From contig DKUN01000020.1 of the NCBI GenBank assembly GCA_002490725.1, forward strand, positions 1 to 53,587: a DNA stretch of 53,587 nt, in the 5' to 3' direction. This stretch comes from Porphyromonadaceae bacterium UBA7203 (GTDB taxonomy: Bacteria; Bacteroidota; Bacteroidia; Bacteroidales; Muribaculaceae). Shown here piece after piece: positions 40,889 through 50,792 of the stretch (the first letter of the stretch is position 1; every line of letters begins with the position of its first letter). The position numbers and the translations under genes are program-made. The notes below the pieces were generated by a model. That model ran no database searches and was not told where the DNA came from. It was given only the letters and a program-made list of their open reading frames with translations.

Positions 40889-43800
40889 ATGAAAAAGGTC
40901 TTTTTCTTCCTCATGGCGGCAATCATCTGCTCAATGACCGCGCTGGCGGCCGAGCGCACAATTACCGGCACGGTGCTTTCCGAGGCCGATGACGAGCCGC
41001 TGATCGGCGCGACCGTGCTCCCCTTGCCGAAGGGCAGCGGTCAAGGCACGGCCACCGACATTGACGGCAACTTTACGCTTCAGGTCAGCGACGCCTGTAA
41101 GGAACTGCAGGTTTCATACGTCGGCATGCAGGCGCTTACGGTGCGTGTGACCGAGGGCAAGATGCTCATAAAACTCGCACATCACGCCAACCGCCTCGAC
41201 GAGGTGATGGTAGTGGCCTACGGCACTGCGAAACGTGCCGAATTCACCGGTTCGGCCTCGGTGGTGAAAGCCGACGAGATTGCCGACGCGCTGGCCACGT
41301 CGGTGACGTCAGTGCTTCAGGGCAAGGTGTCGGGCGTGCAGACGCTCAGTTCCGACGGTCGCCCCGGCGGTTCGCCCAAAGTGCTGATTCGCGGTGTCGG
41401 CTCAATCAATGCCTCGCAGGATCCTCTCTACGTTGTTGACGGCGTTCCTTTCGACGGCTCCATTTCTGACCTTGCGTCAAACGAAATAGAGTCGATGACC
41501 GTGTTGAAAGACGCGGCTTCGACGGCGCTTTATGGCGCACGCGGCGCAAACGGCGTTATATTGATTACCACAAAGCGCGGAGCCGCGGGTGAGGCCAAGG
41601 TCACGTTCGATGCGCGCTGGGGCGCCAACCATCGCGCCGTTCCGAACTATAACGTGCTGAATAAAACCGCCCAATACTATGAAATGGTCTACGAGGGCCT
41701 TTATAACCAGTATCTCGGCATGCCCGGCTATGATGCCGCCGGCGCATGGCGCGCCGCCGCCACCCGCACTCTGACCTCAACCGGCTATCAGGTCTATACC
41801 GTTCCGCAGGGCGAATATCTCATTGGCCGCAACGGCAAGCTCAACCCCAACGCCACACTCGGCTACAGCGACGGAACCTATTACTACACGCCCGACGACT
41901 GGGCCGCCAACACCCTCACCAACGGCCTGCGCCAGGAATATTCGCTCAGTGTCAGCGGCGGCAACGACAAAATCAAATTCTATGCCGCCGGAAGCTATCT
42001 CGGCGACGAGGGTATTATCACCAATTCGTCGTTTGACCGAATCTCGACCCGTGCAACGGTTGACTACCAGGCCAAGAAATGGCTTAAAATAGGCACGACC
42101 ATGAGCTATACCCACACCCGCAGCAACTATCCCGGCGATATGGACCTCGACGCTGCTTCGTCGAGCGGCAACGCTTTCTTCATTGCCAACCAGATTGCGC
42201 CTGTCTATCCGATGTTTGTGCGTTCGGCCGACGGTTCCATACTTTATAACGACGTTTACGACAAGCCGATTTACGACTACGGCACAGCAAGCTCGGCTCC
42301 CGGCAAAAACCGCAACTGGATGACCATGTCAAACCCGGTGGGCGATCTGAATTACAACAAAACAGAGTATCTGAGCGATGTTTTCGACGGCAAGTGGAAC
42401 ATTACCCTGACTCCTATCGACGGACTGACCATTACGGGCAATGCCGGCTATTGGGTGTCGAACGACCGCCTGCACCAGCTGTCGAGCTCGCTCTACGGCC
42501 AAAGTGCCGAGAGCGGAGGCATGGCGCAGCAGGCCTACACCCATTCGCGCTCGGTGAATCTGCAGGCCCTGGCTTCTTATACCCACACCTTTGCCGATAT
42601 CCACAACATGGACCTGATGGCCGGTTATGAAACCTATAATCTCAAGGGCGAGGACCTGTTTGCCTACGGCTACAACCTCTACATGCCCGACGGCTGGAAC
42701 GTGTCGAATACCATCGATCAGCGCGACGGAGGCGGCTCGCAGGCCGTGAACTACACTACCCGCGGCATCTTTGCCAGGGCCAAGTATAATTATGACGGGC
42801 GCTACTTCTTCCACGCATCCTATCGCCGCGACGCTTCATCGCGCTTCGCTCCGGGCCATCGCTGGGGCAACTTCTTCTCCGTTTCAGGCGCATGGGATAT
42901 TGCCCGCGAATCATTCATGGACGACATTACAGCTGTCGACCAGCTGAAATTCAAGGCCTCGTTCGGCCAGAACGGCAACGATAATCTCGGTTCGAAAAAC
43001 TATTACTACTATGCCTGGGCCGACCAGTATGACGTGACAGGCGCCAATGGCGTGTGGACCGACGCTAACCTGATTTACAAGGGCAACCGCAACATTACCT
43101 GGGAAACTTCAAACGCCTTCAACATCGGCTTTGATTTCAGCTTTCTGCAGGGAAAAATCGACGGCACTATAGAATATTATCAGCGTCAGGTCTCCGATAT
43201 GCTCTTTTTCCTTCCGGCTCCGACCTCGCTCGGCTATTCGAGCTATCCGACCAATGTCGGCTCGATGCGCAACTATGGCGTGGAAATCGAACTTAATTAC
43301 AACATTTTCAATACCAAGAACTTTACGTGGAGCGTCAATGCCAACCTGACCACGGCGGGCAACCGCATTATAAGCCTGCCTTCCGAGCTCGTCAAGGACG
43401 GCCAGTGGATCAGCGGCTCGCGTATATTCAAGGAAGGTGAGTCGATGTATAATCTCTATCTGGTGCAGTATGCGGGCGTTGACCACAACACCGGCGAGGC
43501 GCTCTACAAGGCGTCATATACCGACGAGTGGATGGCGTCACACCCTGAAATCACGAGCAAGGAGTTTACGACCACCAACTGGAGCGACGCCTATAGCGGC
43601 AACGCGGCCAAGGGCATCGAGGCTTCACGCCGCGAAACCGGCAACATCATGCCTAAGGTTTACGGCGGTTTCGGCACCCAGCTCTATCTCTACGGAGTGG
43701 ACTTTTCAATGAGTTTCGCCTATCAGGCCGGCGGACGCGTTTATGACAACACCTATCAGGCGCTGATGCACCTGGCCAGCACTGATAACATCGGCCAGAA

Positions 43801-44140
43801 CTGGCATGTCGACATTCTTGACCGCTGGACTCCCGAGAACCGCAACACTGACGTGCCCCGCCTCAATGCCGCCGATGAGTATTCATCGTCCACATCCGAC
43901 CGATTCCTCGTGTCGAGCAATTTCCTTTCGCTCAACAATATCACTCTGGGCTACACGCTGCCGCAGAAGTGGACCCGCAAAATCGGGGTTGAGAGTGTGC
44001 GCATCTATGGTGCCGCTGAAAACGTGGCTCTTTGGACCAAGCGCCGCGGCCTTGACCCGCGCCAGGCCTACGTAAGCTCCAACAATTCGACCTACTCGCC
44101 TATCCGCACCATCTCCGGCGGCATCCGCGTGCAATTCTAA
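40889..44140 (+). CDS. SusC/RagA-family TonB-dependent outer-membrane transporter
   Basis: 1083 residues. Signal peptide (FFLMAAIICSMTALA), then a CarboxypepD_reg-like domain (ITGTVLSEADDEPLIGATVL ... ATDIDGNFTLQV). TonB box and plug follow: LDEVMVVAYGTAKRAEFTGS, VTSVLQGKVSGVQ, VLIRGVGSINASQDPLYVVD and YGARGANGVILITTKRG. The remainder is a 22-strand beta barrel ending in a terminal Phe (GGIRVQF). There is no N-terminal STN domain, so direct signalling to an anti-sigma factor is not expected. It pairs with SusD 39 bases downstream. The substrate is unknown: no glycosidase, sulfatase or peptidase adjoins the pair. Confidence 0.96.
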   Translation: MKKVFFFLMAAIICSMTALAAERTITGTVLSEADDEPLIGATVLPLPKGSGQGTATDIDGNFTLQVSDACKELQVSYVGMQALTVRVTEGKMLIKLAHHANRLDEVMVVAYGTAKRAEFTGSASVVKADEIADALATSVTSVLQGKVSGVQTLSSDGRPGGSPKVLIRGVGSINASQDPLYVVDGVPFDGSISDLASNEIESMTVLKDAASTALYGARGANGVILITTKRGAAGEAKVTFDARWGANHRAVPNYNVLNKTAQYYEMVYEGLYNQYLGMPGYDAAGAWRAAATRTLTSTGYQVYTVPQGEYLIGRNGKLNPNATLGYSDGTYYYTPDDWAANTLTNGLRQEYSLSVSGGNDKIKFYAAGSYLGDEGIITNSSFDRISTRATVDYQAKKWLKIGTTMSYTHTRSNYPGDMDLDAASSSGNAFFIANQIAPVYPMFVRSADGSILYNDVYDKPIYDYGTASSAPGKNRNWMTMSNPVGDLNYNKTEYLSDVFDGKWNITLTPIDGLTITGNAGYWVSNDRLHQLSSSLYGQSAESGGMAQQAYTHSRSVNLQALASYTHTFADIHNMDLMAGYETYNLKGEDLFAYGYNLYMPDGWNVSNTIDQRDGGGSQAVNYTTRGIFARAKYNYDGRYFFHASYRRDASSRFAPGHRWGNFFSVSGAWDIARESFMDDITAVDQLKFKASFGQNGNDNLGSKNYYYYAWADQYDVTGANGVWTDANLIYKGNRNITWETSNAFNIGFDFSFLQGKIDGTIEYYQRQVSDMLFFLPAPTSLGYSSYPTNVGSMRNYGVEIELNYNIFNTKNFTWSVNANLTTAGNRIISLPSELVKDGQWISGSRIFKEGESMYNLYLVQYAGVDHNTGEALYKASYTDEWMASHPEITSKEFTTTNWSDAYSGNAAKGIEASRRETGNIMPKVYGGFGTQLYLYGVDFSMSFAYQAGGRVYDNTYQALMHLASTDNIGQNWHVDILDRWTPENRNTDVPRLNAADEYSSSTSDRFLVSSNFLSLNNITLGYTLPQKWTRKIGVESVRIYGAAENVALWTKRRGLDPRQAYVSSNNSTYSPIRTISGGIRVQF

Positions 44141-44179
44141 CAATCAATTGGTTTTTACTCAGATTCAACTGTTTACGAT

Positions 44180-45814
44180 ATGAAATCGATATCTAAGTCT
44201 CTTTCAGTCATTGGTCTTGTTTCGGCCATGACGCTTACGGGATGCTACGACATGGACAAGCTCTCAATGAGCGACGCGCTGACCCGCCAGCAGAAAATCG
44301 ATGCCGCCGAGGCTAATCCGGCCCTGACCCGCGCCGGTATTGCCGGCATTGCGGCTATGTTTTCCACTTTCGGCCAGGTGCTCGGCGAAGACGTGCACAG
44401 CGATTTCGGTGTTCCGGCTCTGATGCTCGGCCTCGACTGTCGCGGCGTGGATATGGTGTCGCGCAACATCGGCTATAACTGGTTCCGCACGTTTATGACC
44501 TTTAGCGACTGCAATGTCAACAGCGACATGACCAACATGGCCTGGAACTACTATTACCGTCAGATTCTGGCCTGTAACGACGCTATCGGCTCAATCAACG
44601 CCGACAGTGAGGATCAGACCATTCAGTTCTATCTCGCCCAGGCTCTTGCCATGCGTGCCAACGCCTATTTCAATCTTGCCCAGATTTATCAGTTTACCTA
44701 CAAGGGCAATGAAGACAAACCGTGCGTCATGCTGATTACCGAGAACAACCAGGACGCAGTGCTCGCCGGCGGGTGCACACGTTCGTCGGTAGCCGAAATT
44801 TACGGTCAGATAGACTCCGACATCAACAGGGCCGTTGACCTGCTCACGCGCAGCGGCCTCTCGCCCGAAAAGGTGATTGACGCCAAGCCGAAGAGATTTA
44901 TTTCGCTTGCTGCCGCCCATGGTCTGCGGGCGCGCATCAATCTGGTCAAGCAAGACTGGACGGCTGCTGCTGCCGATGCCGCCGAGGCTATTCAGCTTTT
45001 TGCGGCAACCGGAGGCTCGCCCCTTTCGCTCGAGCAGGCCGCCCGCCCCGGCTTTAACAGCATTGAAGCCGCCAACTGGATGTGGGGCATCGCCATTGCC
45101 GAAACCGACCCCGTGACCACTACTCAGATTGTGAACTTTCCCTCGCATATGGGTTCGCTCTGCTATGGTTATGCGTCGGTTGGCGCATGGCGCTACGTTA
45201 ACCGCAAACTTTTCGACAACATTCCGGATAGCGACGTGCGCAAGGGCTGGTTTCTTGACGAACACGGCTATAGCCCGAATCTGACCGAGCGGGAGCAGGC
45301 TTATTGCTCGTCGAAGTCAATACCTCCTTATGTTCAGGTCAAGTTCGCTCCCTATCAGGATGTGCTCGGCACGACCAACAATGCGTCCGACATTCCGCTG
45401 ATGCGCGTTGAGGAGATGTATCTTATCCAGGCCGAGGCTACGGCGATGGCCGGCGGCGACGGCGCCTCGATTCTCACCGATTTCGTGAGCCGCTACCGTA
45501 ATCCGGCGTTCTCGTTCAGCGGTTCGGGCGACGATGTGCGCGAGGCCTGCTTTCAGCAGCGACGCGTCGAACTTTTCGGCGAAGGCCTCATCAACTTCGA
45601 CTACATGCGCCTCAACAAGGACTATGACCGCGTAGGCGGCGGTTTCGAGCCGAATTATTGCTTCAATATCCAGGCAGGCTCGCCGGTGTTGATTATGCCG
45701 ATTCCCAATTCGGAAATCAATGGCAACAAGTTGTTTCTCAGCAGTGCCAACAACTCGCCGGCTCCGATGCCCTCGCCCGTGCAGGATGTGGAATATTCCG
45801 TTCCTCTCGACTGA
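44180..45814 (+). CDS. SusD/RagB-family surface lipoprotein
   Basis: 544 residues with lipobox TLTGC near residue 21. The N-terminal TPR-like helices include AQALAMRANAYFNLAQIYQF, the SusD hallmark, and the C-terminal RVEEMYLIQAEA and FQQRRVELFGEGLINFDYMR complete the family pattern. Family knowledge: it forms the hinged lid over the SusC barrel and binds the substrate. Gene order SusC-SusD-third lipoprotein with gaps of 39 and 35 bases shows a single operon. Confidence 0.95.
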   Translation: MKSISKSLSVIGLVSAMTLTGCYDMDKLSMSDALTRQQKIDAAEANPALTRAGIAGIAAMFSTFGQVLGEDVHSDFGVPALMLGLDCRGVDMVSRNIGYNWFRTFMTFSDCNVNSDMTNMAWNYYYRQILACNDAIGSINADSEDQTIQFYLAQALAMRANAYFNLAQIYQFTYKGNEDKPCVMLITENNQDAVLAGGCTRSSVAEIYGQIDSDINRAVDLLTRSGLSPEKVIDAKPKRFISLAAAHGLRARINLVKQDWTAAAADAAEAIQLFAATGGSPLSLEQAARPGFNSIEAANWMWGIAIAETDPVTTTQIVNFPSHMGSLCYGYASVGAWRYVNRKLFDNIPDSDVRKGWFLDEHGYSPNLTEREQAYCSSKSIPPYVQVKFAPYQDVLGTTNNASDIPLMRVEEMYLIQAEATAMAGGDGASILTDFVSRYRNPAFSFSGSGDDVREACFQQRRVELFGEGLINFDYMRLNKDYDRVGGGFEPNYCFNIQAGSPVLIMPIPNSEINGNKLFLSSANNSPAPMPSPVQDVEYSVPLD

Positions 45815-45849
45815 TTTAACCCGTTGCTCAACTATTTATTGATATTGAT

Positions 45850-47772
45850 ATGAAACTTTTCAGATATATCTCAGCGGCGTTTGTCGCTGCTATTGCAGCA
45901 GTTGCCTTCACGGCCTGCGACAGCAAGAACGAACCCGACTATGAACCTTCCGGGCCGACCGCCCCGGGGCAGCGCGTCTTTTTTTCATCGCCGGAGGTCA
46001 CGCTTAACGTGGCCGACGATGTCAATTCTGCGGTCGTGAAGATTTATCGCCCTCAGGATGATGCGGCGTCGGCGCTGACCGTCCAGATTCTGTCGACCGA
46101 CCAAAGCGGTCTATTCCGGGTGCCGGAATCGGTTGAATTCGTCCCGGGGCAGATTGCAGCCGATATAGTCATTACGTTTGTTAATTCGGCTCTCGTGCCT
46201 AATCAGAACTACTTGGTTGAGCTTGCCGTCAACGAGGCTAATGCCAATCAGTATGCCATCGCTTCGACAACGGCTGTAATCTGCCATAGCGTATGGACCG
46301 ACTGGGCTCCGTTTGGCTATGATGAGGCGCTCGGTCGCGACAGCCGCGGATATTATGTCTATTCGCTCCTGTTCAATGAGCCCGAAACAGTCAGCCCGGT
46401 GCTCGTGATGTCGCGCTTCAATCCCCTCGACCCTGACCAGATTCAGTTCGAGGCCAGAGTGCCGGTCGATCCCGACGATGAGTCGAAAGGCTGGGAAACG
46501 TTCCTGACCTTCTCGAGCGCCGACGGCGGCAAAACCCTTTCTGTGCCCTCGCAGGAGTCGATGGAGGGTCCCGACGGCATGATTTATGTCGAGGATATGT
46601 TCAGTTACACCGGCTCGCCCGCCTATAAAGGCCTCAGCACCTTTGACCCTGTTTCGGGACTGTTCAAGTTCAATGTGGTTTACTATGACGAACTCGGTGT
46701 GTGGAACTACGGCAATGAGCTGCTGCAGCTCAACGGCTATACCGACACGAATGTCTACTCTCTCGAGGTCAGCGACCATGGCGCCGTCAAGATTGACGGC
46801 AAGGACTATCAGGTAATCAATTTCGCGTTCAATGAGAATGTGAGCTTTGTCAATTATACGGTTGTTGCCGGCCGGATTGACGATGCTCAGGTTGCCGAGG
46901 TTGCCGCAGCACTTTCCGATCCCGACGATTCGACCTATGAGTATTTGACCGTGCAGAAGCCGGGCAATGTCAGTCTGACATTTGCCAGGAGCGGCGAATT
47001 CACCGTGGTGGCTGTCGGATTCTCGCGCATGGCCGACGGAACAGTTGAGCCGAAGGCTACGTCGTCGGCATCGTTCACGTTCGAGACTTTTGACCCGGAT
47101 CTGGGGTGGGAAGCGGTTACGACCGAAGGTTCCATGACCGAAGATTTGATTAACGCTCTGTTTGAAGCGGGCCTGCCTGCCACGACAACCGCGGTGCGCG
47201 TTGACAGGAGCACGGAGTTCGAGGGGCTCTACCGAATCAACAGCCCTTATGCCGCCTATGCCTATCTCGATGCTCTGGCCGAGGCCGGAATCGGATTGAG
47301 CGATGATTTTGCGGCAATCATAATAAACGCCTCTGATGTCGACCGAATCTATGTCGAGCCGTCGTTCACCGGTTTGACCTATGGTTCGTCGCCTATATGG
47401 ATCGAGAGCACTGCCGCGCTCTATCTGGCCCATGATATTGTGCCTGCGGCTGAATATTTCGGCACGAAGACTGCCGGCGGCTTTGAGTTCAAGGCGCTTG
47501 GCATGGCGTCCGACGACGATGATCCGTCGTTCCTGGTGTCGCTCAACGGAACAGACTTCGGCTATGTGGCCGATATGTCGCTTGAGCTCGACATGTCGTC
47601 GGCGGCAGCGACGATGACAGCCGCATCCGTGCCGCTTAAGTCATTGGCTGAAGCAATCGGGCCGACTGACTCAGGCAGTGTGTACGCTCCCGGTAGAGTC
47701 AGCTTTAAGGCGGCGGCCGGTGCCGCGGGCTCGCGTTTCGCCGTGCGCACAATGCCTCGTTTTGTCTACTGA
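45850..47772 (+). CDS. third lipoprotein of the SusCD operon, unknown fold
   Basis: 640 residues with lipobox VAFTAC (Cys about residue 23). The first 130 residues look like a beta-sandwich of Calx-beta/DUF1735-like type (RVFFSSPEVTLNVADDV ... FVPGQIAADIVITFVN). The middle is a long beta-rich region (about 150-430) containing several Asp/Tyr-rich loops, then a second half without recognised motifs. No glycosidase or protease motif was seen. By position it is a SusE/SusF-like surface binding protein for the ligand of the preceding SusCD pair. That role is inferred from context. Confidence 0.7.
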   Translation: MKLFRYISAAFVAAIAAVAFTACDSKNEPDYEPSGPTAPGQRVFFSSPEVTLNVADDVNSAVVKIYRPQDDAASALTVQILSTDQSGLFRVPESVEFVPGQIAADIVITFVNSALVPNQNYLVELAVNEANANQYAIASTTAVICHSVWTDWAPFGYDEALGRDSRGYYVYSLLFNEPETVSPVLVMSRFNPLDPDQIQFEARVPVDPDDESKGWETFLTFSSADGGKTLSVPSQESMEGPDGMIYVEDMFSYTGSPAYKGLSTFDPVSGLFKFNVVYYDELGVWNYGNELLQLNGYTDTNVYSLEVSDHGAVKIDGKDYQVINFAFNENVSFVNYTVVAGRIDDAQVAEVAAALSDPDDSTYEYLTVQKPGNVSLTFARSGEFTVVAVGFSRMADGTVEPKATSSASFTFETFDPDLGWEAVTTEGSMTEDLINALFEAGLPATTTAVRVDRSTEFEGLYRINSPYAAYAYLDALAEAGIGLSDDFAAIIINASDVDRIYVEPSFTGLTYGSSPIWIESTAALYLAHDIVPAAEYFGTKTAGGFEFKALGMASDDDDPSFLVSLNGTDFGYVADMSLELDMSSAAATMTAASVPLKSLAEAIGPTDSGSVYAPGRVSFKAAAGAAGSRFAVRTMPRFVY

Positions 47773-47841
47773 TTCGTTTTTGGATGAATATGTGACACTG
47801 AATTGTGTTGCGCCTGAAACATGGCTGTAATGCGAATGTCG

Positions 47842-47978
47842 TAACTTTGCAGCGATTCCTCGTCAGATAATAAACCATCGGACGTTAATCTTAAAACAGT
47901 CTCATCATTATCACAGTAGCAAACCAATCATTATCGCAATTGTTATACAAACGAGTTGCCCGTGTAGGGTAACTCGTT
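47842..47978 (+). promoter_or_regulatory. obgE promoter element and leader hairpin
   Basis: TAACTTTG (47842-47849) is a perfect -7 element; no good -33 was found. About 100 bases on, AACGAGTTGCCC (47950-47961) pairs with GGGTAACTCGTT (47967-47978) over 12 bp with one G-T pair. No T-run follows, so it is a leader stem rather than a terminator. Confidence 0.5.
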
Positions 47979-48005
47979 CGTGTTAATCATCATAATATCG
48001 ATTTT

Positions 48006-49169
48006 ATGGCCGATTCGAATTTTATTGACTATGTTAAGATACAATGCCGCTCGGGCAAGGGCGGCGCCGGTTCCCGTCATTACCACAGGGCAAAGTACGT
48101 GCCGAAAGGAGGTCCTGACGGCGGCGACGGCGGCAAAGGCGGTTCAATTATACTCAGGGGTAACCGCAACATGTGGACACTCTTGCCGCTGAAATATCAG
48201 CGCCACGTCTTTGCGACCAACGGCGAATCGGGCGGCGCGGGCCGCTCGTTCGGCAAGGATGGCGAGGATAGGATTATCGAGGTGCCGTGCGGCACGGTTG
48301 TGTTCGATGCAGAAACCGGCGAGTATCTGACCGAAGTTACCGATGACGGCCAGGAAATCGTGTTGCTCAAGGGAGGACGCGGCGGCCTCGGAAACTGGCA
48401 TTTTGCAACATCGACCAACCGCACTCCCCGCTATGCTCAGCCCGGCGAGCCTGCTCTTGAACAGACCGTGGTTCTGGAGCTTAAACTTCTTGCCGACGTA
48501 GGCCTTGTGGGATTTCCCAATGCCGGGAAGTCGACCCTGTTGTCGTCGCTCAGTGCCGCACGTCCGAAAATTGCCGACTATCCGTTCACGACCATGGAGC
48601 CTCAGCTCGGCATTGTCAGCTATCGCGACAATCGCTCATTTGTCATGGCCGATATTCCGGGCATTATCGAGGGCGCAAGCGAGGGCAGGGGACTCGGACT
48701 CCGCTTTTTGCGCCATATTGAGCGCAACGCCGTGCTGCTGTTTATGGTGCCGGCCGATGCCGATGACATAACCGAGCAATACAACATTCTGCAGCGCGAG
48801 CTCTCCGAGTTCAATCCTGAGTTGGCCGACAAGCCCCGGGTGCTTGCCATTTCTAAATGCGACATGCTCGACGATGAACTGATGGCGGAACTCGAGTCGA
48901 CACTTCCCGAAGGAGTGCCCCACGTTTTCATTTCTGCGGTTACCGGTCTGAACCTTCAGCAACTCAAGGATATGCTCTGGGCCGAGATTACTTCGGAAGC
49001 GAATCAGCTCCAGGCGCAGTCCATTACCCATCGCGCGCTTGACGGCCATCACCGGGTTGCCGACGAGGATGCCCTCGACTTTGCCCCGACGCTAACCGAC
49101 GAAGATGATGCTGACGATTTCGACGATGACGACAGCTACGACGAATTTGACTTCGATGACGAAGAATGA
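48006..49169 (+). CDS. obgE: Obg-family GTPase
   Basis: 387 residues. The glycine-rich Obg fold fills residues about 1-160 (FIDYVKIQCRSGKGGAGS, GGDGGKGG, GGAGRSFGKDGED, LKGGRGGLGNWHF). The G domain has GFPNAGKSTLLSSL (G1), a DIPGIIEGASEGRGLG (G3) block and SKCD (G4). Family knowledge: essential, ribosome-associated, in 50S assembly and stringent response. The C-terminal tail is an extreme acidic run (DDADDFDDDDSYDEFDFDDEE, split here by Tyr and Ser) instead of an OCT domain. Monocistronic. Confidence 0.97.
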   Translation: MADSNFIDYVKIQCRSGKGGAGSRHYHRAKYVPKGGPDGGDGGKGGSIILRGNRNMWTLLPLKYQRHVFATNGESGGAGRSFGKDGEDRIIEVPCGTVVFDAETGEYLTEVTDDGQEIVLLKGGRGGLGNWHFATSTNRTPRYAQPGEPALEQTVVLELKLLADVGLVGFPNAGKSTLLSSLSAARPKIADYPFTTMEPQLGIVSYRDNRSFVMADIPGIIEGASEGRGLGLRFLRHIERNAVLLFMVPADADDITEQYNILQRELSEFNPELADKPRVLAISKCDMLDDELMAELESTLPEGVPHVFISAVTGLNLQQLKDMLWAEITSEANQLQAQSITHRALDGHHRVADEDALDFAPTLTDEDDADDFDDDDSYDEFDFDDEE

Positions 49170-49178
49170 ATAACAAAT

Positions 49179-49207
49179 CGGGGCGACTCCTTAACGGGGC
49201 CGCCCCG
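49179..49207. terminator. bidirectional terminator between obgE and the downstream minus-strand gene
   Basis: CGGGGCG (49179-49185) pairs with CGCCCCG (49201-49207). Plus-strand reading is followed by GTTGTTTTCC; minus-strand reading is followed by ATTTGTTATT. The genes on either side converge, so it may serve both. Confidence 0.7.
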
Positions 49208-49242
49208 GTTGTTTTCCGGTGTCAGGCTTATTATCCGTTCGG

Positions 49243-50229
49243 TTATTTTGCCGGCGCATTGCCGATTGCTTTCGGCGCATACATCCAGTTGCTCGGCAAG
49301 AAAGGCTGTTTGCCACGATAGGTGCCGACGAAGTAGTAGCAGGTATTATCTTTATAGCACGCGGCTAATATTGTTTTCGATTTATGGTCCTGCAGGGTGA
49401 CCAGTCTTCGGCCGCGTACATATGTTATTGACATATCATAGTCCTCACCAACCATCGCAAGAATGTCGCTGGAAATATGCTCCCACGCTAAAACGCCGTT
49501 GTTTAAGCCCGTCGTGTTGTTTTTGCCCGTTATTTTATGTACAATACCTATTGTTGTTTCATTTGAGTTGGCATAGGCATTACGCAGACGGATAATTCCG
49601 CTGTTTCGCGGTTCAAACTCGAACTCTGCAGGGCGCATGTCAGCCTCGGGATAATCGTGGTGTATTTTGTCTACGATGTTGGTTATTTTTGTTTCCAGCG
49701 ACTCTTCGCCGGCGGCTGTTGTGTTGTCATTTTTGACTCTGAAAGATTGAGCCATTTCGATATTACCGTCATTAACCTTCAGAACGGCTCCCTCGGTGAT
49801 GTCGTTCGTGCCTATGCCTATTGTGTTTTCGTTAAATGAGGCGATTTCGGAGATTGACTTTGCATAGGCCCTGATCGTTATGCCGTCAACATCAGAGCTT
49901 ACTTTCCGGATTCTTGGCGAAGCGGGCAAAGACGCCAGTAACCGGTCAAATTTATCGATGGCGCAGTCAAGTTCAGATTTAATCATTGATGAATATTCGG
50001 GATGCTCGTTTATGTTGCACTGGAATCGGCGCGCAAACATTTTCTCTCCCGAAGGATAGCAATCGTAGGTAAGCTCCGAGAGGGCATCATTATATCCTTC
50101 TTGTGAAAACCATGCCATTAGTTCATATGAGGTTGCGATGCTATTGGTCAGCTCTTTCGGATTCCACCATGCGTATGCGTTGCATGATGCGGCGGTGGCG
50201 ACAATGGCGGTGAGAATCAGTTTTTTCAT
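49243..50229 (-). CDS. exported protein of unknown function in the sigma-factor unit
   Basis: 328 residues with an N-terminal signal peptide (MKKLILTAIVATAASCNAYA); the AASC could be a weak lipobox. It is not a family I recognise. It is rich in Asn, Ser and charged residues, with no membrane helix after the signal and no catalytic motif. Its start overlaps the end of the upstream candidate anti-sigma gene by 4 bases, so translation is coupled and a shared function is likely. It could be the sensor, target or effector of the ECF system. Confidence 0.65.
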   Translation of the reverse strand: MKKLILTAIVATAASCNAYAWWNPKELTNSIATSYELMAWFSQEGYNDALSELTYDCYPSGEKMFARRFQCNINEHPEYSSMIKSELDCAIDKFDRLLASLPASPRIRKVSSDVDGITIRAYAKSISEIASFNENTIGIGTNDITEGAVLKVNDGNIEMAQSFRVKNDNTTAAGEESLETKITNIVDKIHHDYPEADMRPAEFEFEPRNSGIIRLRNAYANSNETTIGIVHKITGKNNTTGLNNGVLAWEHISSDILAMVGEDYDMSITYVRGRRLVTLQDHKSKTILAACYKDNTCYYFVGTYRGKQPFLPSNWMYAPKAIGNAPAK

Positions 50230-50792
50230 TGCAGTTCAATTATGTAAGTTGAAAATATTATAGGGTCTATATCATCGAAGGATGTCGCAAATGCGCTGAA
50301 TATCTCGGTTTCGGTCTCGGCCATGGCAAACAGGGCGGCCAATTCTTGCTCGACGGTCATGCTTTCCTCGATTTCCAGTTCGTTGATTATGACGTCGATC
50401 TGAGTTGATGGGGCCGGTTCTTCCGGCAGCTCTTTCGTGGCGGCGACGCGGCGGCGGGGAGCGGGAGCCTCTGGAGCTTCGGCTGACTCTTTTTGGGGCG
50501 CGGCACCCTTGTTTTGAGCCACGGCGATGGGGCGGGGAGGCTCAGTCATGGCAATTACCGGCTGTTGCTCCGGCGTCGGCGGCTCCGATGCGTTAGGCGT
50601 CAGTAGTGCAATCACTATTGCCGCAACGGCAGCGGCCGCTCCGCTGATGGCGGGCCATTTCAGCCAACGTCGGCGTTGCCGCCCGGTGGTTTCTGCAATT
50701 ACCCGTTGCTCCCAGCCCTTTGCCGGGGCCATGCGTTCGGCTCGCCGTTGTAGCGCCGCCCGCAGCATGTCATTGTTTTCGTTTGAGTTCAT
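50226..50792 (-). CDS. candidate single-pass anti-sigma factor
   Basis: 188 residues. An N-terminal cytoplasmic segment (about 1-40; NNDMLRAALQRRAERMAPAKG) precedes one membrane helix (ISGAAAAVAAIVIALLT). Then a Pro/Ala-rich stretch and an acidic C terminus follow, which would face the periplasm. The gene overlaps the end of the ECF sigma gene by 23 bases. The classic HxxxCxxC zinc motif of ZAS anti-sigma factors is absent. The role is inferred from topology and gene order. Confidence 0.6.
   Translation of the reverse strand: MNSNENNDMLRAALQRRAERMAPAKGWEQRVIAETTGRQRRRWLKWPAISGAAAAVAAIVIALLTPNASEPPTPEQQPVIAMTEPPRPIAVAQNKGAAPQKESAEAPEAPAPRRRVAATKELPEEPAPSTQIDVIINELEIEESMTVEQELAALFAMAETETEIFSAFATSFDDIDPIIFSTYIIELQ

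Noticed and set aside
46111..47433. 440-codon open frame opposite the third SusCD lipoprotein
   Set aside because: The sense frame has a lipoprotein signal and operon position; the antisense frame has neither signal nor motif.
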